Of a DNA stretch of 64,000 nucleotides, positions 43,126 to 50,209 are shown piece by piece. Made by a program: the position numbers and the translations under genes. Origin of the DNA: CAVUFH01 sp963740835 (lineage in GTDB: Bacteria; Actinomycetota; Acidimicrobiia; IMCC26256; PALSA-610); NCBI GenBank assembly GCA_963740835.1, contig CAVUFH010000003.1, positions 1,240,001 to 1,304,000 on the forward strand. Direction: 5' to 3'. How positions within the stretch are numbered: position 1 is the first letter of the stretch; every line of letters starts with the position of its first letter. A model generated the notes under the pieces. It was not told where the DNA came from, made no database searches, and saw only the letters and a program-made list of their open reading frames with translations.

Positions 43126-43163
43126 GCGATTGACCGCGCCCCGGCACTGCGATTGACTGCGCC
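43126..43163 (+). promoter_or_regulatory. Direct repeat upstream of the DUF3052 gene
   Basis: GCGATTGAC(C/T)GCGCC occurs twice, at 43126-43140 and 43149-43163, period 23 bp, ending 3 bp before the ATG. Direct repeats about two helical turns apart suggest an activator or repressor site; no protein can be named. Confidence 0.5.
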
Positions 43164-43166
43164 GAT

Positions 43167-43601
43167 ATGGCGGCGGGGTATTCGGGGACACCGCTCCCTC
43201 AGAAATTGGGCATCCGGGCGGGTTCCCGTGTCGCGCTCGTGCGCGCGCCGGACGGTTTCGCCGGTCTCGACGCGTTACCCGACGGTGTGCGCCTACGAAC
43301 GCAAGCGCGCGGCGCGCAAGACGTCGTGCTGTTCTTCGCGACCCGACTCGCCGAGCTCGAACGCCGCTTCGATTCGTTCGCGCGCGCCGTCGAACCTGCG
43401 GGTGGCTTGTGGATCGCGTGGCCGAAGAAGACCGCAGGTGTCGCGACCGATCTCACCGAGAACGTCGTGCGCGACGTCGGCCTCGCGCACGGTCTCGTCG
43501 ACAACAAGGTGTGCGCGGTCGACGACACGTGGTCCGGGTTGCGCTTCGTGTACCGACTCAGGGACCGTGCCGCGAAGCAACCGGCGACAAAGACGCGCTG
43601 A
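43167..43601 (+). CDS. DUF3052 family protein
   Basis: 144 residues. AAGYSGTPLPQKLGIRAGSR is the family opening, GLWIAWPKKTAGVATDLTEN the conserved middle and DDTWSGLRFVYRL the end. A family of actinobacterial cytoplasmic proteins with no established function. Confidence 0.85.
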   Translation: MAAGYSGTPLPQKLGIRAGSRVALVRAPDGFAGLDALPDGVRLRTQARGAQDVVLFFATRLAELERRFDSFARAVEPAGGLWIAWPKKTAGVATDLTENVVRDVGLAHGLVDNKVCAVDDTWSGLRFVYRLRDRAAKQPATKTR

Positions 43602-43607
43602 CGCGCG

Positions 43608-44108
43608 TCAGCTCGCGCGGGAGAGTGGCGCGACGGCCGAATAGTTGCCGTCGGTGAGGCGCACGGATGCGTCCGCCGAGAGGCGGTGGAGGAGGCCGAT
43701 TGCCTCCCGGTTGTCGGGGAGCATCGTGGCGATGAACCGCTCGAAGCCGTGGTCGAGGGCGACCGCGGCCAGGTGGCGGGCCAGGCGTTTGCCCACGCCC
43801 CGGTGCTGCCAGGCGTCTTCCACGGTCACTGCGATCTCGGCCTCGATGGCGCCGGCCTGCCCGTCGTAGCGGGCCACGGCCACGATCTCGTCGCCGTCGA
43901 GCGCGACGAGGGCCTCTCGCCGGTCGTGGTCGACGTTGGCGAGGAACATCAGCAGCCGCGGCGAGGCTTCGTGGATCGGTGAGAAGAACCGCCGGTAGAT
44001 CGTGGTCGGCGACAGCCGCTCGAACATGCGTCCGAGCCGCGCCGCGTCGTCGGGCTCGATCGGCCGGACGCTCAGCACCGCGCCGTCGCCGAGTGTGATC
44101 GGTTCCAT
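43608..44108 (-). CDS. GNAT-family acetyltransferase
   Basis: 166 residues. EIAVTVEDAWQHRGVGKRLA contains the acetyl-CoA-binding R/Q-x-x-G-x-G/A pattern; the N-terminal RPIEPDDAARLGRMFERLS and TTIYRRFFSP resemble Pat-type protein acetyltransferase domains. Substrate unknown. It starts 4 bp after the thioesterase gene, so it is probably third in a tetR-thioesterase-GNAT operon. Confidence 0.82.
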   Translation of the reverse strand: MEPITLGDGAVLSVRPIEPDDAARLGRMFERLSPTTIYRRFFSPIHEASPRLLMFLANVDHDRREALVALDGDEIVAVARYDGQAGAIEAEIAVTVEDAWQHRGVGKRLARHLAAVALDHGFERFIATMLPDNREAIGLLHRLSADASVRLTDGNYSAVAPLSRAS

Positions 44109-44112
44109 GAGG

Positions 44113-44637
44113 TCACCTCACCGCGCCGGGCTTGCGCTTGATCATGCACGTTGCCGTGGCATGCGCGTACAGCGTGCCGTAGGAGTCCTTGACCGTTGCT
44201 TCCGTCGTCGCGACGTTGCCACCGAGGTGCACGACGCGCCCTTCCGCGCGCACCACACCGGTGGTCTGCACGATCGGGCGGACGTAGTTGGTCTTGAGCT
44301 CGAGCGTCGTGAACGTGTCGCCCGCGGGCAACATCGAGAACACTGCGCAACCCATCGCACTGTCGACGAGTGTCGCGATGATGCCGCCGTGCATCGTGCC
44401 CATCGGGTTCTCGTGCATCTCGTCGGCGACAACGGAGAACACAACCCGACCGCGCTGCACCGTGTCGAGCTGCAGGCCGAGCAACGCGACGGCAGGCGGC
44501 GGTGCCGCGGCTCCGCGCGCGAGTGCGCGCAGCTGCTGGTACCCGTCACGGTCGCGCAGGTCGAAGCGCGCGCGTGCCGGGTCGGTCCACGTGACCGTAC
44601 GCGTGCGTACGCCTTCAACTGCCGGAATCGCGGTCAT
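44113..44637 (-). CDS. PaaI-family thioesterase (hotdog fold)
   Basis: 174 residues. ENPMGTMHGGIIATLVDSAM is the hotdog active-site helix with the HGG motif and acidic residue; FTTLELKTNYVRPI follows. Family members hydrolyse aryl- or acyl-CoA esters; the DHNA-CoA thioesterase of menaquinone synthesis belongs to this superfamily, but there is no direct link here. ATG overlaps the stop of the TetR gene (ATGA). Confidence 0.82.
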   Translation of the reverse strand: MTAIPAVEGVRTRTVTWTDPARARFDLRDRDGYQQLRALARGAAAPPPAVALLGLQLDTVQRGRVVFSVVADEMHENPMGTMHGGIIATLVDSAMGCAVFSMLPAGDTFTTLELKTNYVRPIVQTTGVVRAEGRVVHLGGNVATTEATVKDSYGTLYAHATATCMIKRKPGAVR

Positions 44638-45263
44638 GTCGTTTCCTCCGTCGCCTCGGGACGGACGCGTAGCGTCTCGACGTACTCGGTAAGGTGCGCG
44701 ATGACCCGGTCCATGTGGGTCGGGTCGTCGTACAAGCGGGCGAGCATCAGGCCGCCTTCGAGCGAACTCGTGAGCACCGAGGCGAGCACGTACGGATCCG
44801 CGTCGGGGACGACGGTGCCGGCCGCGACGCCGTCCTTCACGATGCGACCGATGAGCCGGTGCCACAAGGTCATCGACGCGCGGGCGCGATCCCGCAGCTC
44901 TCGGTGGGTGTCGTCCGCCTCGATCGCGGTGTTCATGATGGGGCAGCCGCCCTCGATGACCGGATTGCGGGCGGCGGTCGCGAAGGAGCGGGCGAGCGCT
45001 TGCAGCCGCTCGATCGCGTCGTGCTCGGGCTTCTGCGAGCGGGCGAGGCCGTCGGTGACGAGCGTCATCGCGTGGTCATAGGCCTCGAGCGCCAGCTGCT
45101 CCTTGGAGCCGAAGTGGTTGTAGATGCCGCCCTTCTCGAGGCCGGTCGCATCCACGAGGTCCCGCATCGAGGCACCGACGTAACCCCGTTGGTTGAACAC
45201 CGGCGCGGCCAGCTCGACAATCCGCTGGCGGGTTGCCGCACCCTTCGTCGTGCTCGGCGTCAC
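44634..45263 (-). CDS. TetR-family transcriptional regulator
   Basis: 209 residues. TRQRIVELAAPVFNQRGYVG and LVDATGLEKGGIYNHFGSKE form the helix-turn-helix. GTG 45263 is selected because the longer frame from 45305 would cover the operator at 45290-45301. It overlaps the thioesterase gene and probably represses its own operon in response to an acyl or aromatic ligand. Confidence 0.85.
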   Translation of the reverse strand: MTPSTTKGAATRQRIVELAAPVFNQRGYVGASMRDLVDATGLEKGGIYNHFGSKEQLALEAYDHAMTLVTDGLARSQKPEHDAIERLQALARSFATAARNPVIEGGCPIMNTAIEADDTHRELRDRARASMTLWHRLIGRIVKDGVAAGTVVPDADPYVLASVLTSSLEGGLMLARLYDDPTHMDRVIAHLTEYVETLRVRPEATEETT

Positions 45264-45289
45264 TCGGGCCCCCGGGGTTAGAAAAAACC

Positions 45290-45301
45290 GACCGTTCGGT
45301 C
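45290..45301. promoter_or_regulatory. TetR operator and promoter region
   Basis: GACCG-TT-CGGTC, a perfect palindrome between the TetR gene and the divergent SRAP gene. On the minus strand it overlaps the start region of a promoter with TTGACA, an 18-bp spacer and AATATG, so autorepression is likely. Confidence 0.65.
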
Positions 45302-45337
45302 TCATATTGGGGGAGCTCGGCCCCCGTGTCAAGGCAA

Positions 45338-45343
45338 TAACGT
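45338..45343 (+). promoter_or_regulatory. Predicted -10 (TAACGT) of the SRAP gene
   Basis: TAACGT, then 9 nt, then ATG 45353. The start must be this ATG because the catalytic cysteine is residue 2. Confidence 0.45.
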
Positions 45344-45352
45344 CGCCCACCC

Positions 45353-46057
45353 ATGTGCGGTCGCTATGTCTCGGTGTCCTCTACGTCGATCCTCGTCGAT
45401 CGGTTCACGATCGACGAGGTGCGGTTCCCCGCCGATGCGAACGAGCCCGACTACAACGTCGCCCCCACCGTCGAGCAGCCGATCGTGGCCGTGAGCCGGG
45501 GCGCACGGGTGCTCGACCGGGTCCGGTGGGGGCTCGTGCCCTCGTGGGCGCAGGACATCTCCATCGGCAGTCGCCAGATCAACGCGCGCGCCGAGTCGGT
45601 CGCGACGAAGGCCGCGTACAAGCGCGCGTTCGTCAAACGCCGCGCGATCGTGCCGGCCGACGGCTTCTACGAGTGGCAGAAGCTCGAGGGCAAGAAGCAG
45701 AAGCAGCCGTGGTTCGTCCGCCGCCGCGACGGAGAGCCGCTCGCGTTCGCCGGGCTGTGGGAGATCTGGCACGACCCCGCGATCGGCGACGACGCGCCGC
45801 GCCTGCGTACGTTCACGATCATCACAACGGAAGCGAACGAGCTGTTGCAGCCGATCCACGAGCGCATGCCCGTCGTGCTCCCCGAGTCCGAGTGGAGCCG
45901 CTGGCTGGACCCGTCGTACCAGGACGTCGACGCGCTGCAGCAACTGCTCGTGCCCGCGCCCGATGACGAGTTCGAGCTCTGGCCGGTCGGCAAAGCGGTG
46001 AACAAGGTCGACAACAACGGACCGACGCTCCTCGACCGCGAAGAGGTATCCGCCTGA
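45353..46057 (+). CDS. SOS response-associated peptidase (SRAP/YedK/HMCES family)
   Basis: 234 residues. After removal of Met, Cys2 of MCGRY becomes the N-terminal residue that forms a DNA-protein crosslink at abasic sites in YedK/HMCES. Other family residues are seen: YNVAPT, WGLVPSWA, INARAES, the Glu in DGFYEWQK and the His in PIHERMPVVL. It acts on abasic sites in single-stranded DNA. The stop overlaps the next ATG (TGATG). Confidence 0.92.
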   Translation: MCGRYVSVSSTSILVDRFTIDEVRFPADANEPDYNVAPTVEQPIVAVSRGARVLDRVRWGLVPSWAQDISIGSRQINARAESVATKAAYKRAFVKRRAIVPADGFYEWQKLEGKKQKQPWFVRRRDGEPLAFAGLWEIWHDPAIGDDAPRLRTFTIITTEANELLQPIHERMPVVLPESEWSRWLDPSYQDVDALQQLLVPAPDDEFELWPVGKAVNKVDNNGPTLLDREEVSA

Positions 46058-46785
46058 TGGAGTACCCCGAGCACATCGCCGCGATCCGCGCCGAAGGCGC
46101 GCGCGTCACCGAGTCCGCGCGCCGAGCGGGGCTCGATGCCGCGATCCCCGCGTGTCCGGGGTGGGCGATGGCGGACCTCCTGTCGCACGTCGGGCGCATC
46201 CACCGTTGGGTCACCGACCTCGTCGTGAACCGTCCTGGGCCACCGACCGGTAACTGGCGCGGCCTCGAACCGCCACCCGACGACACGCGCATCGCGTGGT
46301 TCGAGGAGGGCTACCAATTGTTCGCGGACACACTCGACGCCGTGCCCGCCGGCACCGAGGTCTGGACGTGGACGTCGGACCACACCGCCCGCTTCTGGGC
46401 ACGGCGTCAGGCGCAGGAGTTGGCGATCCACTGCTGGGACGCGCAGACCGCGACCGGTGACCCGCAGCCGATCGATCGCGCACTCGCGGTCGACGGCATC
46501 CAAGAGGTCTTCGACATCCTCCCGGAGCGCCCCGGCGTCCCGCCGATTACGGGTGCGGGTGAGACGATCCACCTGCACTGCACCGATGGTGAGGGCGAGT
46601 GGCTCGTGCGTCTGGGTGCGGAGGGTCCCGTGGTGACGAACGAGCATGCAAAGGGCGACGTCGCGGCGCGCGCGACCGCGTCGGATCTGATGCTCCTCGT
46701 CTGGGGCCGCATCCCACCCGAGCGGGTCGAGGTGTTCGGCGATGCCGCCCTGCTCGCGCGGTGGCAGGAGCTGACGAAGTTCTGA
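46057..46785 (+). CDS. Maleylpyruvate isomerase family mycothiol-dependent enzyme
   Basis: 242 residues. PACPGWAMADLLSHVGRIHRW is the DinB-like MDMPI_N signature with a metal-binding His; ELAIHCWDAQTATG provides further His and acidic ligands; a C-terminal domain follows (TDGEGEWLVRLGAEGPVV). Members use mycothiol, supporting an actinobacterial origin. Substrate unknown. Cotranscribed with the SRAP gene. Confidence 0.85.
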   Translation: MEYPEHIAAIRAEGARVTESARRAGLDAAIPACPGWAMADLLSHVGRIHRWVTDLVVNRPGPPTGNWRGLEPPPDDTRIAWFEEGYQLFADTLDAVPAGTEVWTWTSDHTARFWARRQAQELAIHCWDAQTATGDPQPIDRALAVDGIQEVFDILPERPGVPPITGAGETIHLHCTDGEGEWLVRLGAEGPVVTNEHAKGDVAARATASDLMLLVWGRIPPERVEVFGDAALLARWQELTKF

Positions 46786-46814
46786 GCCCGCGCCCGGGCC
46801 ACGGGTGGGTCGGG

Positions 46815-47447
46815 CTACGGCGCGACCGCGGTGCGCAACACATCGATCACGTGCTCGCGGCGGGCTTCCAGCGCCGCGGGCGACAGCGGATCGATGTCGA
46901 GCAGGCCCGTCATGAGCGGCGCGTCCGAGAGGTACGACAGCACCGCGCCGTAGCCCGTGAGCAGGAGCTGGCGCGCGTCGTAGTGGCGGAGCCGTCCGGC
47001 GAGCATCTCGCGTTCGAGGAACGCGGCGCCGCGCTCGAACCACGGGCGCAGGATCACCGCGAGCTCGTCGCGCAGGATCGGGCCGCCTTCCAACGCCTCC
47101 CACCGCACGAGGCGCACGAAGTCGGGGCTCTCCTCGAAGAACCGGAAGGCGGCGCGCACGACCCGCTCGACCTGCGGCCAGCCTTCGCGTGTTCCCTCGG
47201 TTGCCTGGTCGACGAGCTCGAGCCAATCCGCGAACGACTCGAGCAGCACCGCGCGGTACAGCGCTTCCTTCGAGGGGAAGTGGTACAGGAGGCTGGGCCG
47301 GCGGATCCCGACCTGCTCGGCGATCTCGGTCAGGCTCGTGCCGGCGTAGCCGTGCTCCGCGAAGCGGTGACGCGCCACATCGAGGATCTGTTCCTTTGTG
47401 GTGGGAACTTCCGATTGAGCCGTGGAGTCATCCGATGGGAGTGCCAT
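46815..47447 (-). CDS. TetR-family transcriptional regulator
   Basis: 210 residues. KEQILDVARHRFAEHGYAGT and LTEIAEQVGIRRPSLLYHFP form the DNA-binding domain. The C-terminal ligand domain is not assigned. It is divergent from the desaturase gene across a 79-bp gap carrying a palindrome, so it probably controls the desaturase and itself. TAGCCT lies 10 nt before ATG 47447. Confidence 0.87.
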   Translation of the reverse strand: MALPSDDSTAQSEVPTTKEQILDVARHRFAEHGYAGTSLTEIAEQVGIRRPSLLYHFPSKEALYRAVLLESFADWLELVDQATEGTREGWPQVERVVRAAFRFFEESPDFVRLVRWEALEGGPILRDELAVILRPWFERGAAFLEREMLAGRLRHYDARQLLLTGYGAVLSYLSDAPLMTGLLDIDPLSPAALEARREHVIDVLRTAVAP

Positions 47448-47494
47448 GTGAACGCGAAGGCTAGAGGTGCCGGTACGGCGCGGTCGCGATGCAG

Positions 47495-47510
47495 CCTACT
47501 GACTAGTAGG
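47495..47510. promoter_or_regulatory. Palindromic operator between TetR and desaturase genes
   Basis: CCTACT-GACT-AGTAGG, perfect 6-base arms, located 4 bp before the desaturase -10. This is the expected site for repression of the desaturase by the divergent TetR. Confidence 0.65.
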
Positions 47511-47513
47511 TAG

Positions 47514-47519
47514 TAACGT
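47514..47519 (+). promoter_or_regulatory. Predicted -10 (TAACGT) of the desaturase gene
   Basis: TAACGT, then 7 nt, then ATG 47527. The alternative in-frame GTG at 47518 would overlap the -10, so ATG is used. Confidence 0.5.
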
Positions 47520-47526
47520 GCCCACG

Positions 47527-48279
47527 ATGCTTTGGGACGCCCTCGCCGCCCTCGTGGCCGGCCTCCTCGTGACCGAACTGAGCACCGCGGTCACCACCGT
47601 GTACCTGCACCGGGGCCTCGCGCACCGGTCGCTCACTCTCCACCCGGTCGCCGCGGTGCCGTGCCGGTTCGTGATCTGGATCACCACCGGGATGCGGCCG
47701 CGCGAGTGGGTCGCGGTGCACCGCAAGCACCACGCCGCGACCGACACCGAGGAAGATCCCCACAGCCCGGCGGTCGTCGGGTTCTGGAAAGTGCAGCTCG
47801 GCAACGTCGGGCTCTACAAGAAGGTCGCGAGCGACAAGGAGAACACGCGGAAGTACGCCCGCGACATCCCCGTCGACCGGCTCGACCAGCTCGCGTTCGA
47901 CTACTCGCTCGTCGGCTTGTCGATCGGCATCGCCATCCTCGTCGTCGGGATGACGCTGCTCGGCTTCCCACTGTGGGTCGGGTTCCTCGCGGCCGGGGTC
48001 CACGCCGTCAGCTACGTGATGCTGTCGGGCGCGATCAACGCGATCGGCCACCGGCTCGGCAAGCAGCCGTACCGCAACTCGGCGACGAACGGGCAGATGC
48101 TCGCGCTGATGACCGCCGGCGAGGGCCTGCACAACAACCACCACGCCGCACCCACTTCGGCCCGGTTCGCACTGCACCGCGGCGAGATCGATCCGGGCTG
48201 GTTCTTCGTGCGCGCCCTCGTGCTCCTGCGCCTCGCGCAGGTCCGCCACGACGACGTGAAGCTGAAGACCGAAACGTAA
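47527..48279 (+). CDS. Membrane fatty acid desaturase
   Basis: 250 residues with several membrane segments and the three histidine boxes of di-iron desaturases: HRGLAH, HRKHH and HNNHH. It resembles delta-9 acyl-CoA/acyl-lipid desaturases, inserting a double bond into membrane fatty acids. Slightly short compared with 300-330 residues of many relatives. Regulated, by inference, by the divergent TetR. Confidence 0.88.
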   Translation: MLWDALAALVAGLLVTELSTAVTTVYLHRGLAHRSLTLHPVAAVPCRFVIWITTGMRPREWVAVHRKHHAATDTEEDPHSPAVVGFWKVQLGNVGLYKKVASDKENTRKYARDIPVDRLDQLAFDYSLVGLSIGIAILVVGMTLLGFPLWVGFLAAGVHAVSYVMLSGAINAIGHRLGKQPYRNSATNGQMLALMTAGEGLHNNHHAAPTSARFALHRGEIDPGWFFVRALVLLRLAQVRHDDVKLKTET

Positions 48280-48305
48280 CCCTTTGCGCGTCGCTTGCTG
48301 AGCGG

Positions 48306-48328
48306 CCGCGCCTTCGGCGGGGCGATTG
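48306..48328. terminator. Possible hairpin between convergent desaturase and LLM genes
   Basis: CCGCGCCTTCGGCGGGG can form a stem of six or seven pairs with one mismatch and a short TTC loop in the 82-bp convergent gap. There is no T-tract, so support is weak. Confidence 0.25.
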
Positions 48329-48361
48329 GGGACTGCGCAACGCAGCGAGCGGCGCGGATCC

Positions 48362-49318
48362 CTACGGCTTCAGTGCTTCGAGCACGCCGCGCAGTTGATC
48401 GGGGCCGCAGAACAGCGCGGGCGCGGGTGTCGTGACGCCGTTGTCGATGTAGCGCTGGATGTGTTCCCGGCACTGCTCGGGCCTGCCCCACACGAGCAGT
48501 TCGTCCACGACGTGATCCGGGATCGACTCGGCCGCGGCCTTGCGATCGCCCTCGTTCCAGAGCCGCCAGAGGTTCTTCAGCTCGTCGCCACGTCCGAGCC
48601 ACTCGTGGAAGGCGGCGTAGACAGGCACCGTGAGATAGGACACGATCGCGCGCTTGCCGACGGCACGCGCCACACCGGCGTCGTCGCTCGGGAACACGAA
48701 GATACGCGCGACGATCTCCTTGCTCGCGCCGACGTGCGGCACGACGGTCTTCACGTCGTCGGCCGAGAGCCAGTTGATGATCGCGCCGTCTCCTTCGCGG
48801 CCGGCCAGCTTCAACATGCCTTCGCGCAGCGCCGCGACGAGGATGGGTGGCTGCTCGGGAACCGGGATTCCGAGCCGGAAGCCTTTGACCGCGAAGGTCT
48901 CGTACTCCTCGGTGACCTTCTCACCCGAGAGCGCGGCGCGGAGGAAACGGATCGTGTCGCGCACCCGCTGGTACGGCTTCTCGAACGCCAAACCGTTCCA
49001 GCGTTCGACGATCACATCCGAGGACGTGCCGATGCCCAGTGCGAAGCGGCCCGGCGCAGCTTGGCACACGCTCGCCACCGTCGACGCGAGCGTGTGGGCG
49101 CCGCGCGTGTACACCGGCACGATCGCGGTGCCGAAGCGCAGCGAGTGCGCCCACTGTGACGCGGCGGTGATCGGCGTGAACGCGTCGTAACCACCCGACT
49201 CCGCGGACCACATGTCGGTGTACCCGAGCGCGCTCACCTCCTGCACGATCTCGCGTTGCTCGACGAGGGGGATGCCGTCGAACGGGAAGGTGACTCCGTA
49301 ACGCTGCGGGACCGTCAT
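48362..49318 (-). CDS. LLM-class (luciferase-like) flavin/F420-dependent oxidoreductase
   Basis: 318 residues of the luciferase-like TIM barrel. RYGVTFPFDGIPLVEQREIV begins it; HSLRFGTAIVPVYTRGAHTL and GRFALGIGTSSDVIVERWNG are typical of F420-dependent members. Both FMN and F420 users share this fold, so the cofactor is uncertain. It follows the thioesterase gene by 4 bp on the same strand. Confidence 0.82.
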   Translation of the reverse strand: MTVPQRYGVTFPFDGIPLVEQREIVQEVSALGYTDMWSAESGGYDAFTPITAASQWAHSLRFGTAIVPVYTRGAHTLASTVASVCQAAPGRFALGIGTSSDVIVERWNGLAFEKPYQRVRDTIRFLRAALSGEKVTEEYETFAVKGFRLGIPVPEQPPILVAALREGMLKLAGREGDGAIINWLSADDVKTVVPHVGASKEIVARIFVFPSDDAGVARAVGKRAIVSYLTVPVYAAFHEWLGRGDELKNLWRLWNEGDRKAAAESIPDHVVDELLVWGRPEQCREHIQRYIDNGVTTPAPALFCGPDQLRGVLEALKP

Positions 49319-49322
49319 CCGG

Positions 49323-50165
49323 TCATCCTCTCATGTCCTCAGTACGTGCCTCGGCGGCGGCTTCCGTGTTGTCGCCCCAGGAGCGCACGATCGTGGACTG
49401 GCTCGCAGTGCCGAGCAGCGTGCCGTCTTCCGCCCAGAGATGCACGAGCCCGTGGCCGAAGCCGTCCGCGACTGCATGGACACGAATGTCGGCGAGCACC
49501 CAGTCGGTCGGTACGCGGTGCGCGACGCGCAGTGTGTTGTCGAGACTGTTGCCGCCCGCCCGTTTGCCGAGCGCCTGCCCGATCCCCGACGGCACGAAGT
49601 CACCGATGATCGCGAGCGCGGCGGCCGACATCTCGAGCAGTTCGGGCAACCGCACCCAGATCGCGGATGTGCCGCTGCCCCGGGTCCCGTCGAGCTCGAA
49701 GAAGGGGCGGCCCGCAGCCATGCGCTCGTCGAGGCGGCTGCGGATGGTGTCCTCGAAGTGGTTCATGTGCGGCCGGGGCGGACACTCGTTCGGCGGGGGG
49801 ACGTCGGGACGGATGGCCCACTGCCCGACATCGGGACGCGGGCGTTCACCCAGCGCGCCGAGCACCGTCAGCACCTCGGTGTCTCCGACGTGCGCGATCA
49901 CGCGCGCCTGGCTGATCCGGTGCCCGCGCACGACCTCGGTCGCATCGAGCTCGAGCACCGAAGGCGGCGACGCGTACGAGAGGTATTGCGCGGTCGCCCA
50001 CACGCACGGCCGGCCGGTGACCTGTTCCATCACTTCGATCGCGGCGCCGAGTCCGCAGCCGCCGAACAGCGCGCGCCGCCCCGATGTCAGCCCGGGCACG
50101 ATCGGCATCCGCCACTTGTTCGGCTCGTCCGTTCGCTCGAGCCCGAAGAACGTCAACGCATCCAC
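49323..50165 (-). CDS. Acyl-CoA thioesterase-like (TesB-type double hotdog) protein
   Basis: 280 residues. LFGGCGLGAAIEVMEQVTGR and CVWATAQYLSYASPPSVLEL match the first hotdog of TesB/4HBT-like proteins; GGNSLDNTLRVAHRVPTDWV and VADGFGHGLVHLWAEDGTLL the second. It probably hydrolyses acyl-CoA esters. GTG 50165 is 9 nt after TAGCGT. Confidence 0.77.
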   Translation of the reverse strand: MDALTFFGLERTDEPNKWRMPIVPGLTSGRRALFGGCGLGAAIEVMEQVTGRPCVWATAQYLSYASPPSVLELDATEVVRGHRISQARVIAHVGDTEVLTVLGALGERPRPDVGQWAIRPDVPPPNECPPRPHMNHFEDTIRSRLDERMAAGRPFFELDGTRGSGTSAIWVRLPELLEMSAAALAIIGDFVPSGIGQALGKRAGGNSLDNTLRVAHRVPTDWVLADIRVHAVADGFGHGLVHLWAEDGTLLGTASQSTIVRSWGDNTEAAAEARTEDMRG

Positions 50166-50174
50166 CGCCGGCGG

Positions 50175-50180
50175 ACGCTA
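50175..50180 (-). promoter_or_regulatory. Predicted -10 (TAGCGT) of the thioesterase-LLM unit
   Basis: TAGCGT on the minus strand, 9 nt before GTG 50165, without a ribosome-binding site. Confidence 0.4.
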
Positions 50181-50209
50181 CCGAACCCGCGTCGCCGCCC
50201 GCCCAACGG

